7,536 nucleotides of DNA, taken from an uncultured Eubacteriales bacterium. Lineage in GTDB: Bacteria; Bacillota; Clostridia; Oscillospirales; QAMX01. The DNA is taken from NCBI GenBank assembly GCA_900551265.1, contig URVL01000112.1, forward strand, positions 1 to 7,536. The letters run 5' to 3'. The notes beneath the pieces were generated by a model. It was not told where the DNA came from, did no database searches, and was given only the letters and a program-made list of their open reading frames with translations. Below, piece by piece: positions 1 through 5,947 of the stretch (its first letter is position 1; each line of letters opens with the position of its first letter). Both the position numbers and the translations under genes were made by a program.

Positions 1-8
1 CGCTATCG

Positions 9-17
9 TGGTATAAT
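9..17 (+). promoter_or_regulatory. Extended -10 promoter element for the first small gene
   Basis: TG at 9-10, one spacer base, then a perfect TATAAT at 12-17 form an extended -10 element of the Gram-positive sigma-A type. Any -35 box would lie at or before the window edge and cannot be judged. The element overlaps an in-frame ATG at 16, so that ATG would be upstream of the transcription start; this supports the downstream start at 67 for the first gene. Confidence 0.5.
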
Positions 18-66
18 GATGACAATGAAACAAACCACACCAACTACGAAAGCGGAGGTTGTAGAT

Positions 67-381
67 ATGAAAAAGCTGACAATCGTTGAGATGCTGAAAG
101 ACGCCGGTTATGCCGAGAGCCAGAACCCCGAAATGTATTCCGGCTGTGAGCACGTCATTCTCAGCAAGACCTATGAGGATGAAGTTGAGGTCTGCTGGTA
201 CGGTAAGCAGAAGTCCTCCCTGACGGTCGAGCTGTTCGTAAACCTCCGCAGCGGCATCTGCCGCGCTGACTTCCGCAAGGACAGCCGCAACCCGTACAAG
301 AGCCGCTGGTACGATACCATCGGCAAGCGCACCTTCAACGCCATCTCCGAGACCGTCCGTAACGCGGGCTTTGCGATCTAA
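67..381 (+). CDS. Small hypothetical protein, mobile-element-like (104 aa)
   Basis: I do not recognise a named family. The 104-residue product starts MKKLTIVEMLKDAG and is a soluble, charged protein without signal peptide or membrane segment. It has a possible N-terminal helix (residues 1-15), then alternating beta-like stretches with two Cys residues, and a basic C-terminal half (FRKDSRNPYKSRW). The ATG at 67 is chosen because GGAGG lies at 54-58, eight bases upstream; the in-frame ATG at 16 sits inside the -10 promoter element. The gene is visibly richer in G+C, with GC-ending codons, than the genes after position 1000. With the next small ORF this suggests cargo of an integrative or plasmid-like element, but that is inference from composition and style. 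Real coding is likely; function unknown. Confidence 0.75.
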   Translation: MKKLTIVEMLKDAGYAESQNPEMYSGCEHVILSKTYEDEVEVCWYGKQKSSLTVELFVNLRSGICRADFRKDSRNPYKSRWYDTIGKRTFNAISETVRNAGFAI

Positions 382-387
382 GCCGAA

Positions 388-426
388 ACGCCCAGCAGGG
401 CGTCGCCGGGAGCTGCCCTACCCGGC
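388..426 (+). repeat. Two adjacent GC-rich inverted repeats between the two small genes
   Basis: ACGCCC (388-393) pairs perfectly with GGGCGT (398-403) across the 4-base loop AGCA, and immediately after it GCCGGG (405-410) pairs with CCCGGC (421-426) across a 10-base loop. A third option is CTGCCC (413-418) with GGGCAG (438-443), which would compete with the second hairpin. No T tract follows, so this is not a standard intrinsic terminator. It could be a processing or stabilising structure, or could control access to the ribosome binding site at 444-450. Confidence 0.5.
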
Positions 427-459
427 CTGATGTGGCAGGGCAGAAAGGAGTAAAGCCGT

Positions 460-618
460 ATGAAGCTGGCTGAAGTGAAGGACTGGAAAGCAGTTCACTT
501 TGAAGGACGTACCGTTCTTCGTGCTGACCGCAGCCTGTATTCCAAAGCAGACTGGCAGGCGCTGGTTTCCACCGAAGTAGAGCCGATGAAGCAGGCTGGG
601 CATTACAAAGCCATCTGA
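460..618 (+). CDS. Very small hypothetical protein (52 aa)
   Basis: This short gene encodes a 52-residue polar protein beginning MKLAEVKDWKAVHFEG and ending AGHYKAI. It has no signal peptide, membrane helix or Cys residues. Support for coding is a good ribosome binding site, AAAGGAG at 444-450, nine bases before the ATG, and the same G+C-rich codon style as the gene before it. The spacing of about 80 bases, filled by hairpins, suggests co-transcription with the 104-aa gene. The family is not recognised. It could be a complete small mobile-element protein, or the N-terminal part of something longer whose remainder was lost at the junction just downstream. The antisense frame over the same region has no ribosome binding site and is taken as a shadow. 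Confidence 0.6.
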   Translation: MKLAEVKDWKAVHFEGRTVLRADRSLYSKADWQALVSTEVEPMKQAGHYKAI

Positions 619-642
619 TGCTCTGCTCGAATTAACAGGCGG

Positions 643-654
643 GCCTATATAGGC
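643..654. repeat. Perfect 12-bp palindrome at the boundary with the truncated hydrolase
   Basis: GCCTATATAGGC reads identically on both strands. It lies between the end of the G+C-rich small genes (618) and the first recognisable hydrolase codons (around 672), in a stretch with no gene. It could be a recombination scar, a protein-binding site or chance. No flanking direct repeat or recombinase gene is visible in the window. Confidence 0.4.
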
Positions 655-662
655 AAATCCGG

Positions 663-1070
663 CAGGCTATCTTTATTTTTGAACATGCAGAAGAACTGGA
701 GATTGATACCACCTGTTATTCCCTATGGGGAGGTTCGGCCGGCGCGCGGGTGGCGGCCTGGCTCGGATCCTATGGTCCGGCGGCCTTTGGTGGAGATGAA
801 TTACCGAAGCCGGGAACCGTTGTTATGCAATATACCGGTCATAGCGATTATACGAAGAGTGACCCGCCAACATATGCCTGCGTCGGTGATCAGGATGGAA
901 TTGCAAGCTGGCGCGTTATGGAAGAGCGAATAAACCATTTAAGTGATAGTGGAATTGCCACTGAATTTCATAAATATCCTGGCCTTGGACACGGTTTTGG
1001 ACTGGGAATCGGCACTGTGGCAGAGGGTTGGCTGGATGACGCGGTAGCCTTTTGGGAAAGACAAATGTAG
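663..1070 (+). pseudogene. 5'-truncated alpha/beta hydrolase (acetyl-esterase-like)
   Basis: This is the C-terminal part of an alpha/beta-hydrolase esterase. Visible in one frame are a helix ending FEHAEEL, the nucleophile elbow GGSAG (Ser codon 735-737), the acid loop VGDQDG (Asp codon 894-896) and the catalytic-His loop GLGHGFG (His codon 990-992), so the whole triad survives. The N-terminal half with the oxyanion-hole strand is missing. The frame is open only back to a stop at 633-635 and has no ATG, GTG or TTG before the nucleophile; the first, a GTG at 750, would omit the Ser and has no good ribosome binding site. The layout of the remaining part matches the intact lipoprotein esterase at 2894-3913, so the two are distant paralogues. 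The sequence before about 665 belongs to the G+C-rich small-gene block. Truncation by insertion or deletion is the simplest reading. It ends 26 bases before the SDR gene. Confidence 0.8.
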
Positions 1071-1096
1071 GCTGCAGAGTAAGAAGGAGATGAATT

Positions 1097-1921
1097 ATGC
1101 GTGACGTTGTTGTATGGACGGGTGCCGGGCAGATTGGCATGGCGATCGCCCGTAGAGTGGGGTATGGAAAAAAGATTGTCGTTGGTGATAAAAATCTAAA
1201 AAACGCGCAGGCGACTGCAAAAATTATGAATGAGGCAGGTTTCGATGTAGTTCCAGAAGAAATGGATTTGGGAAATCGGTATTCTATCAGAAGTTTTATT
1301 GACCAGACACAGAAATATGGAGAAATATCCATGCTGATAAACGCAGCAGGCGTCTCTCCCAGCCAGGCTTCCATCGAAACAATATTACAAGTTGACTTAT
1401 ATGGTACGGCCGTGTTGTTAGAAGAAGTCGGTAAGGTAATTCGTCCCGGCGGCGTAGGGGTAACGATCTCCAGCCAATCTGGACATAGAATGAAGCAGCT
1501 TACTGCTGAGGAAGATATGTTGCTTGCATGTACACCGACTGAAAAACTGCTGACCCTTACTATTTTACAGCCGGAAAATATCCGGGATACACTTCATGCT
1601 TATCAACTGGCCAAGCGCTGCAACGAAAAAAGAGTCATGGCAGAAGCAGTTGTATGGGGAGAAAAAAATGCACGGATCAATTCCATTTCACCCGGTATTA
1701 TTGTAACGCCTCTGGCGCTGGATGAATTCAATGGTCCGAGAGGTGATTTTTATAAAAACATGTTCGCAAAGTGCCCGGCAGGAAGACCGGGCACAGCAGA
1801 TGAGGTGGCAAACGTTGTAGAACTCTTGATGAGTGACAAAGGAGCGTTTATCACAGGCGCAGATTTTTTGATTGATGGCGGCGCAACGGCGAGCTATTTC
1901 TACGGCCCCCTAAAACCATAA
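1097..1921 (+). CDS. Short-chain dehydrogenase/reductase (SDR) family oxidoreductase
   Basis: This 274-residue cytoplasmic SDR should reduce a carbonyl or oxidise an alcohol with a nicotinamide cofactor. The Rossmann glycine motif TGAGQIG is at residues 8-14. Asp31 at the end of the second strand favours NAD(H) over NADP(H). NAAG is at 82-85, the catalytic Ser region ISSQSGH at 124-130, the catalytic Tyr169 and Lys173 in YQLAK, and the PG motif at 199-200; the C-terminus carries the usual LIDGG. Two points are unusual: about 40 residues separate the Ser region and Tyr169, where classical SDRs have roughly a dozen, and the helix-4 Asn position appears as Asp100 (VDLYG). The ATG is preceded by AAGGAG at 1084-1089. 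It lies between a broken hydrolase and a broken alcohol dehydrogenase, probably once one operon. Substrate unknown; the extended loop resembles SDRs acting on bulky substrates, which is inference. Confidence 0.9.
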   Translation: MRDVVVWTGAGQIGMAIARRVGYGKKIVVGDKNLKNAQATAKIMNEAGFDVVPEEMDLGNRYSIRSFIDQTQKYGEISMLINAAGVSPSQASIETILQVDLYGTAVLLEEVGKVIRPGGVGVTISSQSGHRMKQLTAEEDMLLACTPTEKLLTLTILQPENIRDTLHAYQLAKRCNEKRVMAEAVVWGEKNARINSISPGIIVTPLALDEFNGPRGDFYKNMFAKCPAGRPGTADEVANVVELLMSDKGAFITGADFLIDGGATASYFYGPLKP

Positions 1922-1948
1922 TGTAGATTGGCAAAAGAGGTGCTCGAT

Positions 1949-2194
1949 ATGAACAACTTTATATTTGAAAACACTACGAAAATTTATTTTGGTAAGGGGT
2001 GCGTCAAAGAATATTTAAATTGCCTCGTTAGTCTTTACGGAAACAATGTCATGCTGTGTTATGGCGGCGGATCCATCAAAAAAAACGGTATTTATGATGA
2101 AATCGTGGAGATTTTGCAAAAAGCAGGGAAACGTGTTTTCGAATTCTCCGGTATTCTGGCAAACCCTACTTATAGTAACGTGGCTTTGTCATAG
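1949..2194 (+). pseudogene. 3'-truncated iron-containing alcohol dehydrogenase (BdhA/YqhD-like)
   Basis: The first 76 residues or so read as the N-terminus of a group III iron-dependent alcohol dehydrogenase: FIFENTTKIYFGKG at residues 4-17, a strand VMLCYGGGSIKKNGIYDEI, and FSGILANPTYS. Family members are about 380-390 residues long and carry the second GGGS motif and the metal-binding His residues further on; all of that is absent. After TYS (2171-2176) the frame runs through five foreign codons to a TAG at 2192-2194. The ATG at 1949 is preferred because AGAGG lies at 1936-1940; a TTG at 1928 in the same frame adds seven non-family residues. The fragment cannot be an active dehydrogenase because both the metal site and the C-terminal helical domain are gone. 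It starts 27 bases after the SDR stop, consistent with an ancestral SDR-dehydrogenase operon. Confidence 0.85.
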
Positions 2195-2877
2195 ATAACG
2201 TCTTTCATTCAACGAGCGAAGGCGACATTCATTACAACGTTTATATCCCGGAAAGTTATGATGGAAGCCGCCCCTATTCTCTGTATTTTACCCTTCCGGG
2301 CTACGAGGGTCTCTATTTTCAGGGAGTTGCCGCAAACATACAGTCTGAAGAATTTGGTTTTGAGGCACAGAAATACAACGATGAAATGATCATTGTCGCC
2401 CCACAACTAAATGATTGGGGCGAAACCTCTGCCAATCAAACCATTGCGCTGCTAGAATATTTTCTGGAAGAGTATCATATTGATCCCTCTCAAGTGTACG
2501 GCAGCGGTTATTCTGGCGGCGGAGAAACCATGTCAATCGTGATGGGAAAACGTCCTGAACTATTCACCGCATACCTTCACATCAGTTCAAAGTGGGACGG
2601 CGAATATGAGCCTATTATAGAGGAGAAGCTGCCTGTATATTTTGCTATTGGCCGTAATGACGAATATTACGGTTCTGAGCCAACACAAGAGGCTTATGAC
2701 ACACTGTATGCCTTGTATGAACAGCAGGGCCTGAATAAATCAGAGATTGACGAATTGCTTGTTCTGGATATTAAGGAACATGATTACTTTACCGACCGTA
2801 GTATATCTAACGAACACGCCGGAGGCGGGCTTTTTGCCTTTGATGAAAAAATAATGGGCTGGCTGTTTTCTCAATAA
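2179..2877 (+). pseudogene. 5'-truncated esterase (PHB-depolymerase-like alpha/beta hydrolase)
   Basis: A single frame of 232 codons encodes most of an esterase of the poly(3-hydroxybutyrate)-depolymerase-like type. Visible are strand VYIPESYDG, an LPGYEGLYFQG loop likely near the oxyanion hole, the nucleophile elbow GYSGG (Ser about residue 112 of the fragment), an acid candidate in GRNDEYYG (Asp about 161) and a His candidate in SNEHAGGG (His about 213). Stops at 2173-2178 close the frame upstream and no ATG, GTG or TTG occurs before the ATG at 2386, which has no ribosome binding site and would delete the first strands. Homologues I recall are secreted or lipid-anchored, so the lost part would be mainly the export signal and linker. 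The fragment joins the alcohol dehydrogenase remnant directly and its stop lies 16 bases before the lipoprotein gene. A truncated protein from 2386 is possible but unlikely to fold. Confidence 0.8.
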
Positions 2878-2893
2878 CTTTAAGGAGATAAGC

Positions 2894-3913
2894 ATGAAAC
2901 GACATGTCGTTTTTTTATTGACTGCATTGTTAATACTGTGCCTTGTAGCCTGTCAGGCAGAAAATACGGAGGAAATAGGATCTGTCTCGGAAGTTCACAA
3001 TGACCACGCAGGGGATGCATCTGATGAGGAACAGGAAGAAACCGCAGACCAGACAGATGCATTTCCCCCCGGACGCATCGGTGACACGGTGGCTACTGCC
3101 ACTGCAGACCCCGTAAATCAGCAAACCCTTTATCTTTGGGAGTATGGCAATATGCCCACGATAACACAATACACGGAAAATACAGGAAATTATTTTGACG
3201 ATCCAGATTTTCGACCCTATGTCGTGACTTTCCCGGTTGCAGAGGGGACGCCAGTCAAGGGCGCCGTTTTGATTAACGCAGGCGGCGCCTTTCAATTTCG
3301 CAGCGACGACATGGAGGGGACGCCGGTCGCTCAAGAGTTAAGTCGTTTGGGATATCAGAGCTTTGTCGTCAACTATCGCCTGCGTCCCTATACACAGGAA
3401 GAAGGCACCCTGGATTTGGCACGCGCGGTACGTTTTGTACGCAAAAATGCTGAAATTTATGGGATTGATGAAAAGGATATTGCCGTTATGGGATTCTCTG
3501 CTGGAGGGATTCTGGCTGGAGAAATGCTTTTAAACTTTAGCGGTACGGTTGACGGCACTGCACTTGACTCCAGCTATATACCGGATGAGCTGGATCAGAT
3601 TTCTGCAGATGCCGGCGCGGATGGTATGATCTATTCCTTTTATGGCCGCTTAAGTGTGGCTTCTACAGACGTTGAGAAGTTTTCAGCATCTGATTTACCG
3701 CCGACCTATTTCTGTTATGGGACCCAAGATCCCTTTGTCAGAGAATTTGAAGCGTGTATTTCTGCTTTGCAGGCGGCCGGTGTGTCGGTAGACGTTCATG
3801 TTCTGGATGGGCGCCCTCATGGTTTTGGCTATACAGAGGGATGGATCCCCGCCTTTGATGAGTGGCTAACAAACATTTTCGAAAATAATTCGAGAGGAAG
3901 GATTGTAGTATGA
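2894..3913 (+). CDS. Lipoprotein esterase of the alpha/beta-hydrolase superfamily
   Basis: The 339-residue product should be a membrane-anchored extracellular esterase. A lipoprotein signal peptide is clear: KRH, a hydrophobic core and lipobox LVAC with Cys20 as the lipidated residue, followed by an acidic, low-complexity linker (21-60). The catalytic domain spans about 75-332: strand GAVLINAGGAF (123-133; NAGGAF takes the place of the HGGG oxyanion motif), nucleophile GFSAG with Ser202, acid GTQDP with Asp279, and His309 in RPHGFG. The layout is that of acetyl-esterase/hormone-sensitive-lipase-like enzymes acting on short acyl esters, such as acetylated sugars. The start is fixed by AAGGAG (2882-2887), six bases before the ATG. 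The last four bases, ATGA, are shared with the next gene, so translation is probably coupled. The substrate is not evident. Confidence 0.9.
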   Translation: MKRHVVFLLTALLILCLVACQAENTEEIGSVSEVHNDHAGDASDEEQEETADQTDAFPPGRIGDTVATATADPVNQQTLYLWEYGNMPTITQYTENTGNYFDDPDFRPYVVTFPVAEGTPVKGAVLINAGGAFQFRSDDMEGTPVAQELSRLGYQSFVVNYRLRPYTQEEGTLDLARAVRFVRKNAEIYGIDEKDIAVMGFSAGGILAGEMLLNFSGTVDGTALDSSYIPDELDQISADAGADGMIYSFYGRLSVASTDVEKFSASDLPPTYFCYGTQDPFVREFEACISALQAAGVSVDVHVLDGRPHGFGYTEGWIPAFDEWLTNIFENNSRGRIVV

Positions 3914-4230
3914 GAAAAATCACAGCCGGCAGAGACGCCATGAGTGATTTTGCGCCAAAATTTGCAGAATTGAATGACGACGTTCTTTTTGGGGAGATCT
4001 GGTCGAGAGAAGAAAAACTATCCCCCAGAGACCGCAGCTTGATTACCATTTCGGCTCTGATGGCAAGCGGTATTCTGGACAGTTCCTTGTTGCATCATAT
4101 ACAGATGGGGAAAGAAAACGGTATTACCGAAGAGGAACTGTCAGAGGCTTTGACGCAGCTTGCCTTTTATGCAGGCTGGCCAAAGGCGTGGGCCGCACTT
4201 CGCATGGCGAAGGAGGTTTACCATGGATAA
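3910..4230 (+). CDS. Carboxymuconolactone decarboxylase (CMD) family protein
   Basis: This 106-residue all-helical protein matches the CMD family: KLSPRDRSLITISALMASG (36-54), a His pair at 62-63 in LLHHIQMGKENGITEEELSEAL, and QLAFYAGWPKAWAAL (83-97). These are the segments that make the active-site pocket in gamma-carboxymuconolactone decarboxylase and its relatives. The AhpD-type CxxC redox pair is absent (the protein has no Cys), so peroxidase activity is unlikely. In Firmicutes such proteins often sit beside SDR, aldo/keto reductase and hydrolase genes; their reaction there is mostly unknown. The start codon overlaps the esterase stop (ATGA, 3910-3913) and a purine-rich GAGGAAGG lies at 3893-3900. 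Its stop lies inside the start region of the next gene (8-base overlap), so the three genes form one coupled operon. Confidence 0.88.
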   Translation: MRKITAGRDAMSDFAPKFAELNDDVLFGEIWSREEKLSPRDRSLITISALMASGILDSSLLHHIQMGKENGITEEELSEALTQLAFYAGWPKAWAALRMAKEVYHG

Positions 4231-4936
4231 ACCCTTCGTTGTCTGTCATATGTTATCCTCTTTGGACGGGAAAATTAATGGAGATTTTCTTTTCGCATCT
4301 CAGTGTACGTCCGCATTGGAGGAGTATCACAGGCTCCGAAGTTTTTATAACTGCCAGGCCACCCTTTACGGTACCGTCACCATGGAAGAAAGCTATGCGG
4401 AGGGACTTGTTGAAAATTTACCGCACAGCATGGATGTATATCCCATAGAGGACTATGTCGCACCCTCGCGCATGCGCAATTATATTGTGGCCATCGATCC
4501 AAATGGAACTTTAGCCTGGAAATCCAATGAAATGATGAGGAAAAACCGGCCCGGTTCTCATATAATTGAAGTCCTTACGAAGAAAGTTCCAAATGATTAT
4601 ATTGCGTATCTCAGGAGACTTGATATTTCCTACCTTTTTGCGGGAGAAGAAACTCTTGACTGTGCGCTGGTGTTACACAAATTAAAGCACTTATTAGGCA
4701 TCGAGCGGCTCATGATTGCAGGAGGCGGTTTGACAAATTGGAGCTTCTTGCAAGAGGATCTGATTGACGAATTCAGTCTGGTAATGGCCCCCCTTACTAA
4801 TGGATGCCGATCAACTGCCACGGTCTTTGAAAGAGCAGACTTTTTGCCTCGTCGAACACCGGTGGTTTTTAACCTGAAGGAAGTAAAACAACTGTCCGGC
4901 GATAGCCTCTGGCTACGGTATCTACCGAAACGATAA
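4223..4936 (+). CDS. Stand-alone RibD C-terminal/dihydrofolate-reductase-like reductase
   Basis: The 237-residue product resembles the reductase domain of RibD (5-amino-6-(5-phosphoribosylamino)uracil reductase), which has a dihydrofolate-reductase fold and uses NADPH. Visible are the N-terminal strand with SLDGKI (13-18), a helix leading to ATLYGTVTMEE (46-56; the usual form is GxxT), the nucleotide-binding GGG stretch in LMIAGGGLTNWSFL (163-176) and LIDEFSLVMAPL (180-191). No zinc-binding deaminase domain of full RibD is present and no other riboflavin gene is nearby, so a role in vitamin synthesis is doubtful; an accessory NADPH reductase is more likely. The start is set by AAGGAGG (4210-4216), six bases before the ATG; an upstream in-frame ATG at 4160 lies deep in the CMD gene and is rejected. 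It closes the operon; no clear terminator follows. Confidence 0.85.
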   Translation: MDKPFVVCHMLSSLDGKINGDFLFASQCTSALEEYHRLRSFYNCQATLYGTVTMEESYAEGLVENLPHSMDVYPIEDYVAPSRMRNYIVAIDPNGTLAWKSNEMMRKNRPGSHIIEVLTKKVPNDYIAYLRRLDISYLFAGEETLDCALVLHKLKHLLGIERLMIAGGGLTNWSFLQEDLIDEFSLVMAPLTNGCRSTATVFERADFLPRRTPVVFNLKEVKQLSGDSLWLRYLPKR

Positions 4937-4967
4937 TCTGATCATGGTTTCGCCTTGTATAAATGAG

Positions 4968-4999
4968 CTGATACCCTTTAGTTACAACTGAAATACAAA
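4968..4999 (+). promoter_or_regulatory. Candidate MerR-type promoter with dyad before the aldo/keto reductase
   Basis: A -35-like CTGATA (4968-4973) and a -10-like TACAAA (4994-4999), each 4 of 6 to consensus, are 20 bases apart, longer than the usual 17. The spacer is filled by an imperfect palindrome (4977-4992) with the exact core AGTT-AC-AACT. Over-long spacers holding a dyad are the hallmark of MerR-family regulated promoters, some of which control aldehyde or electrophile-response dehydrogenases in Bacillus. No merR gene is in the window, so this is a weak inference. Confidence 0.35.
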
Positions 5000-5016
5000 A
5001 AGAGACTTCCGTTCGG

Positions 5017-5046
5017 TAAACGTGGCCATTAAAATGAAAGTATAAT
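5017..5046 (+). promoter_or_regulatory. Possible alternative promoter with perfect -10 for the aldo/keto reductase
   Basis: A perfect TATAAT sits at 5041-5046, 24 bases before the aldo/keto reductase start, giving a very short leader. The -35 region is poor: TAAACG at 5017-5022 matches only three positions at an 18-base spacing. It could need an activator or be A+T-rich background. Confidence 0.35.
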
Positions 5047-5070
5047 TTTTATTGAAGTGGAGGATTATAT

Positions 5071-5913
5071 ATGGAATACGTAACTTTAAACAATGGCGTG
5101 CAAATGCCAGTTCTCGGTTATGGCGTGTACCAGGTGACAAATGAGGAATGTGAACGCTGTGTGTTGGATGCAATCGACGCCGGTTACCGTTCTATCGATA
5201 CTGCGCAGGCTTATGGCAACGAGAGTGCAGTCGGTAATGCCATTCAGAAATGTGGAGTTCCCCGAGAAGAATTGTTTATTACGACAAAGGTATGGATTAG
5301 TAACGGCGGCTATGAGAAGGCAAAGGCTTCCCTGCTGGAATCCCTGCAGAAATTACAGACAGAGTATATCGATCTGGTACTCATTCATCAGCCTTTTAAT
5401 GACTACTATGGGACATACCGCGCCATGGAAGAAGCATACAGGGAAGGCTGGATTCGAGCCATTGGAGTATCTAATTTTTATCCTGACAGGCTCATTGATC
5501 TTTGCCAATTTGTAGAGGTTAAGCCGGCAATTAATCAGGTGGAAACACATGTCTTTCAACAGCAAACGGTGGCTCACCAGTATATGGAGAAATACGGTGT
5601 TCAACATGAATCCTGGGGACCTTTTGCCGAAGGACGGAAAGATTTTTTCACGAACCCGATCTTGGCACAAATCGGAAACAAGTATGGCAAAAGCGTCGCG
5701 CAGACAGCGCTTCGGTTTTTGATACAGAGCAATGTGATTGTAATTCCAAAATCTACGCATAAAGAGCGCATGATACAAAATATAGACGTTTTTGATTTTA
5801 CATTAAACGCAGAAGATATGGCGGCTATCCGGAAACTTGATGAGGGTGAAAGCCTGTTTTTCTCTCACTACGATCCTGCAACGGTAGAAATGTTGACTGG
5901 ACTGCACAGATAA
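5071..5913 (+). CDS. Aldo/keto reductase
   Basis: This 280-residue cytoplasmic enzyme is a full-length aldo/keto reductase with the TIM-barrel order of the family and should reduce aldehydes or ketones with NADPH. The catalytic tetrad is complete: Asp43 and Tyr48 in SIDTAQAYGNE, Lys73 in TTKVW and His106 in LIHQP. Other family marks are GVSNF (132-136), NQVETH (155-160) and the cofactor phosphate-binding IPKSTHKERM (225-234). The length equals that of the 2,5-diketo-gluconate-reductase/YvgN-like group in Firmicutes; the C-terminal substrate loop ends FFSHYDPATVEML. GGAGG at 5059-5063, seven bases before the ATG, fixes the start. It has its own upstream regulatory region of 134 bases and a strong terminator behind it, so it is probably a single-gene unit, co-localised rather than co-transcribed with the operon before it. 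The exact substrate cannot be inferred. Confidence 0.92.
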   Translation: MEYVTLNNGVQMPVLGYGVYQVTNEECERCVLDAIDAGYRSIDTAQAYGNESAVGNAIQKCGVPREELFITTKVWISNGGYEKAKASLLESLQKLQTEYIDLVLIHQPFNDYYGTYRAMEEAYREGWIRAIGVSNFYPDRLIDLCQFVEVKPAINQVETHVFQQQTVAHQYMEKYGVQHESWGPFAEGRKDFFTNPILAQIGNKYGKSVAQTALRFLIQSNVIVIPKSTHKERMIQNIDVFDFTLNAEDMAAIRKLDEGESLFFSHYDPATVEMLTGLHR

Positions 5914-5947
5914 AAATCTGACGGAGGTGTTATAATAGTCAGAAATT

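Noticed and set aside
418..603. Minus-strand 61-aa reading frame
   Set aside because: It is antisense to the 52-aa gene, which has a good ribosome binding site and family-like composition; the antisense frame has neither.
679..933. 84-aa plus-strand reading frame
   Set aside because: It overlaps the hydrolase remnant in another frame; the remnant frame shows the GxSxG, Asp and His motifs, while this one shows low-complexity Arg/Pro sequence.
916..1374. 152-aa minus-strand reading frame
   Set aside because: It is antisense to the hydrolase end and the SDR start, with no recognisable motif.
2386..2877. Esterase as a real 163-aa gene starting at the first ATG
   Set aside because: There is no ribosome binding site before 2386, and clear esterase sequence continues upstream to 2179, so this is an internal Met of a truncated gene.
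4160..4222. Upstream start giving a 258-aa RibD-C protein
   Set aside because: The extra 21 residues lie in the CMD gene in another frame and are Arg-rich and unlike the family; AAGGAGG marks the ATG at 4223.
4937..4967. Terminator after the three-gene operon
   Set aside because: Only the short TGATCA palindrome is present; no stable stem with a following T tract was found.
5353..5778. 141-aa minus-strand reading frame
   Set aside because: It is antisense to the aldo/keto reductase, whose catalytic tetrad is complete.
5893..5936. Promoter formed by TTGACT (5893-5898) and TATAAT (5931-5936)
   Set aside because: The 32-base spacing is far too long for a sigma-A promoter, and the -35-like element lies inside the aldo/keto reductase gene.
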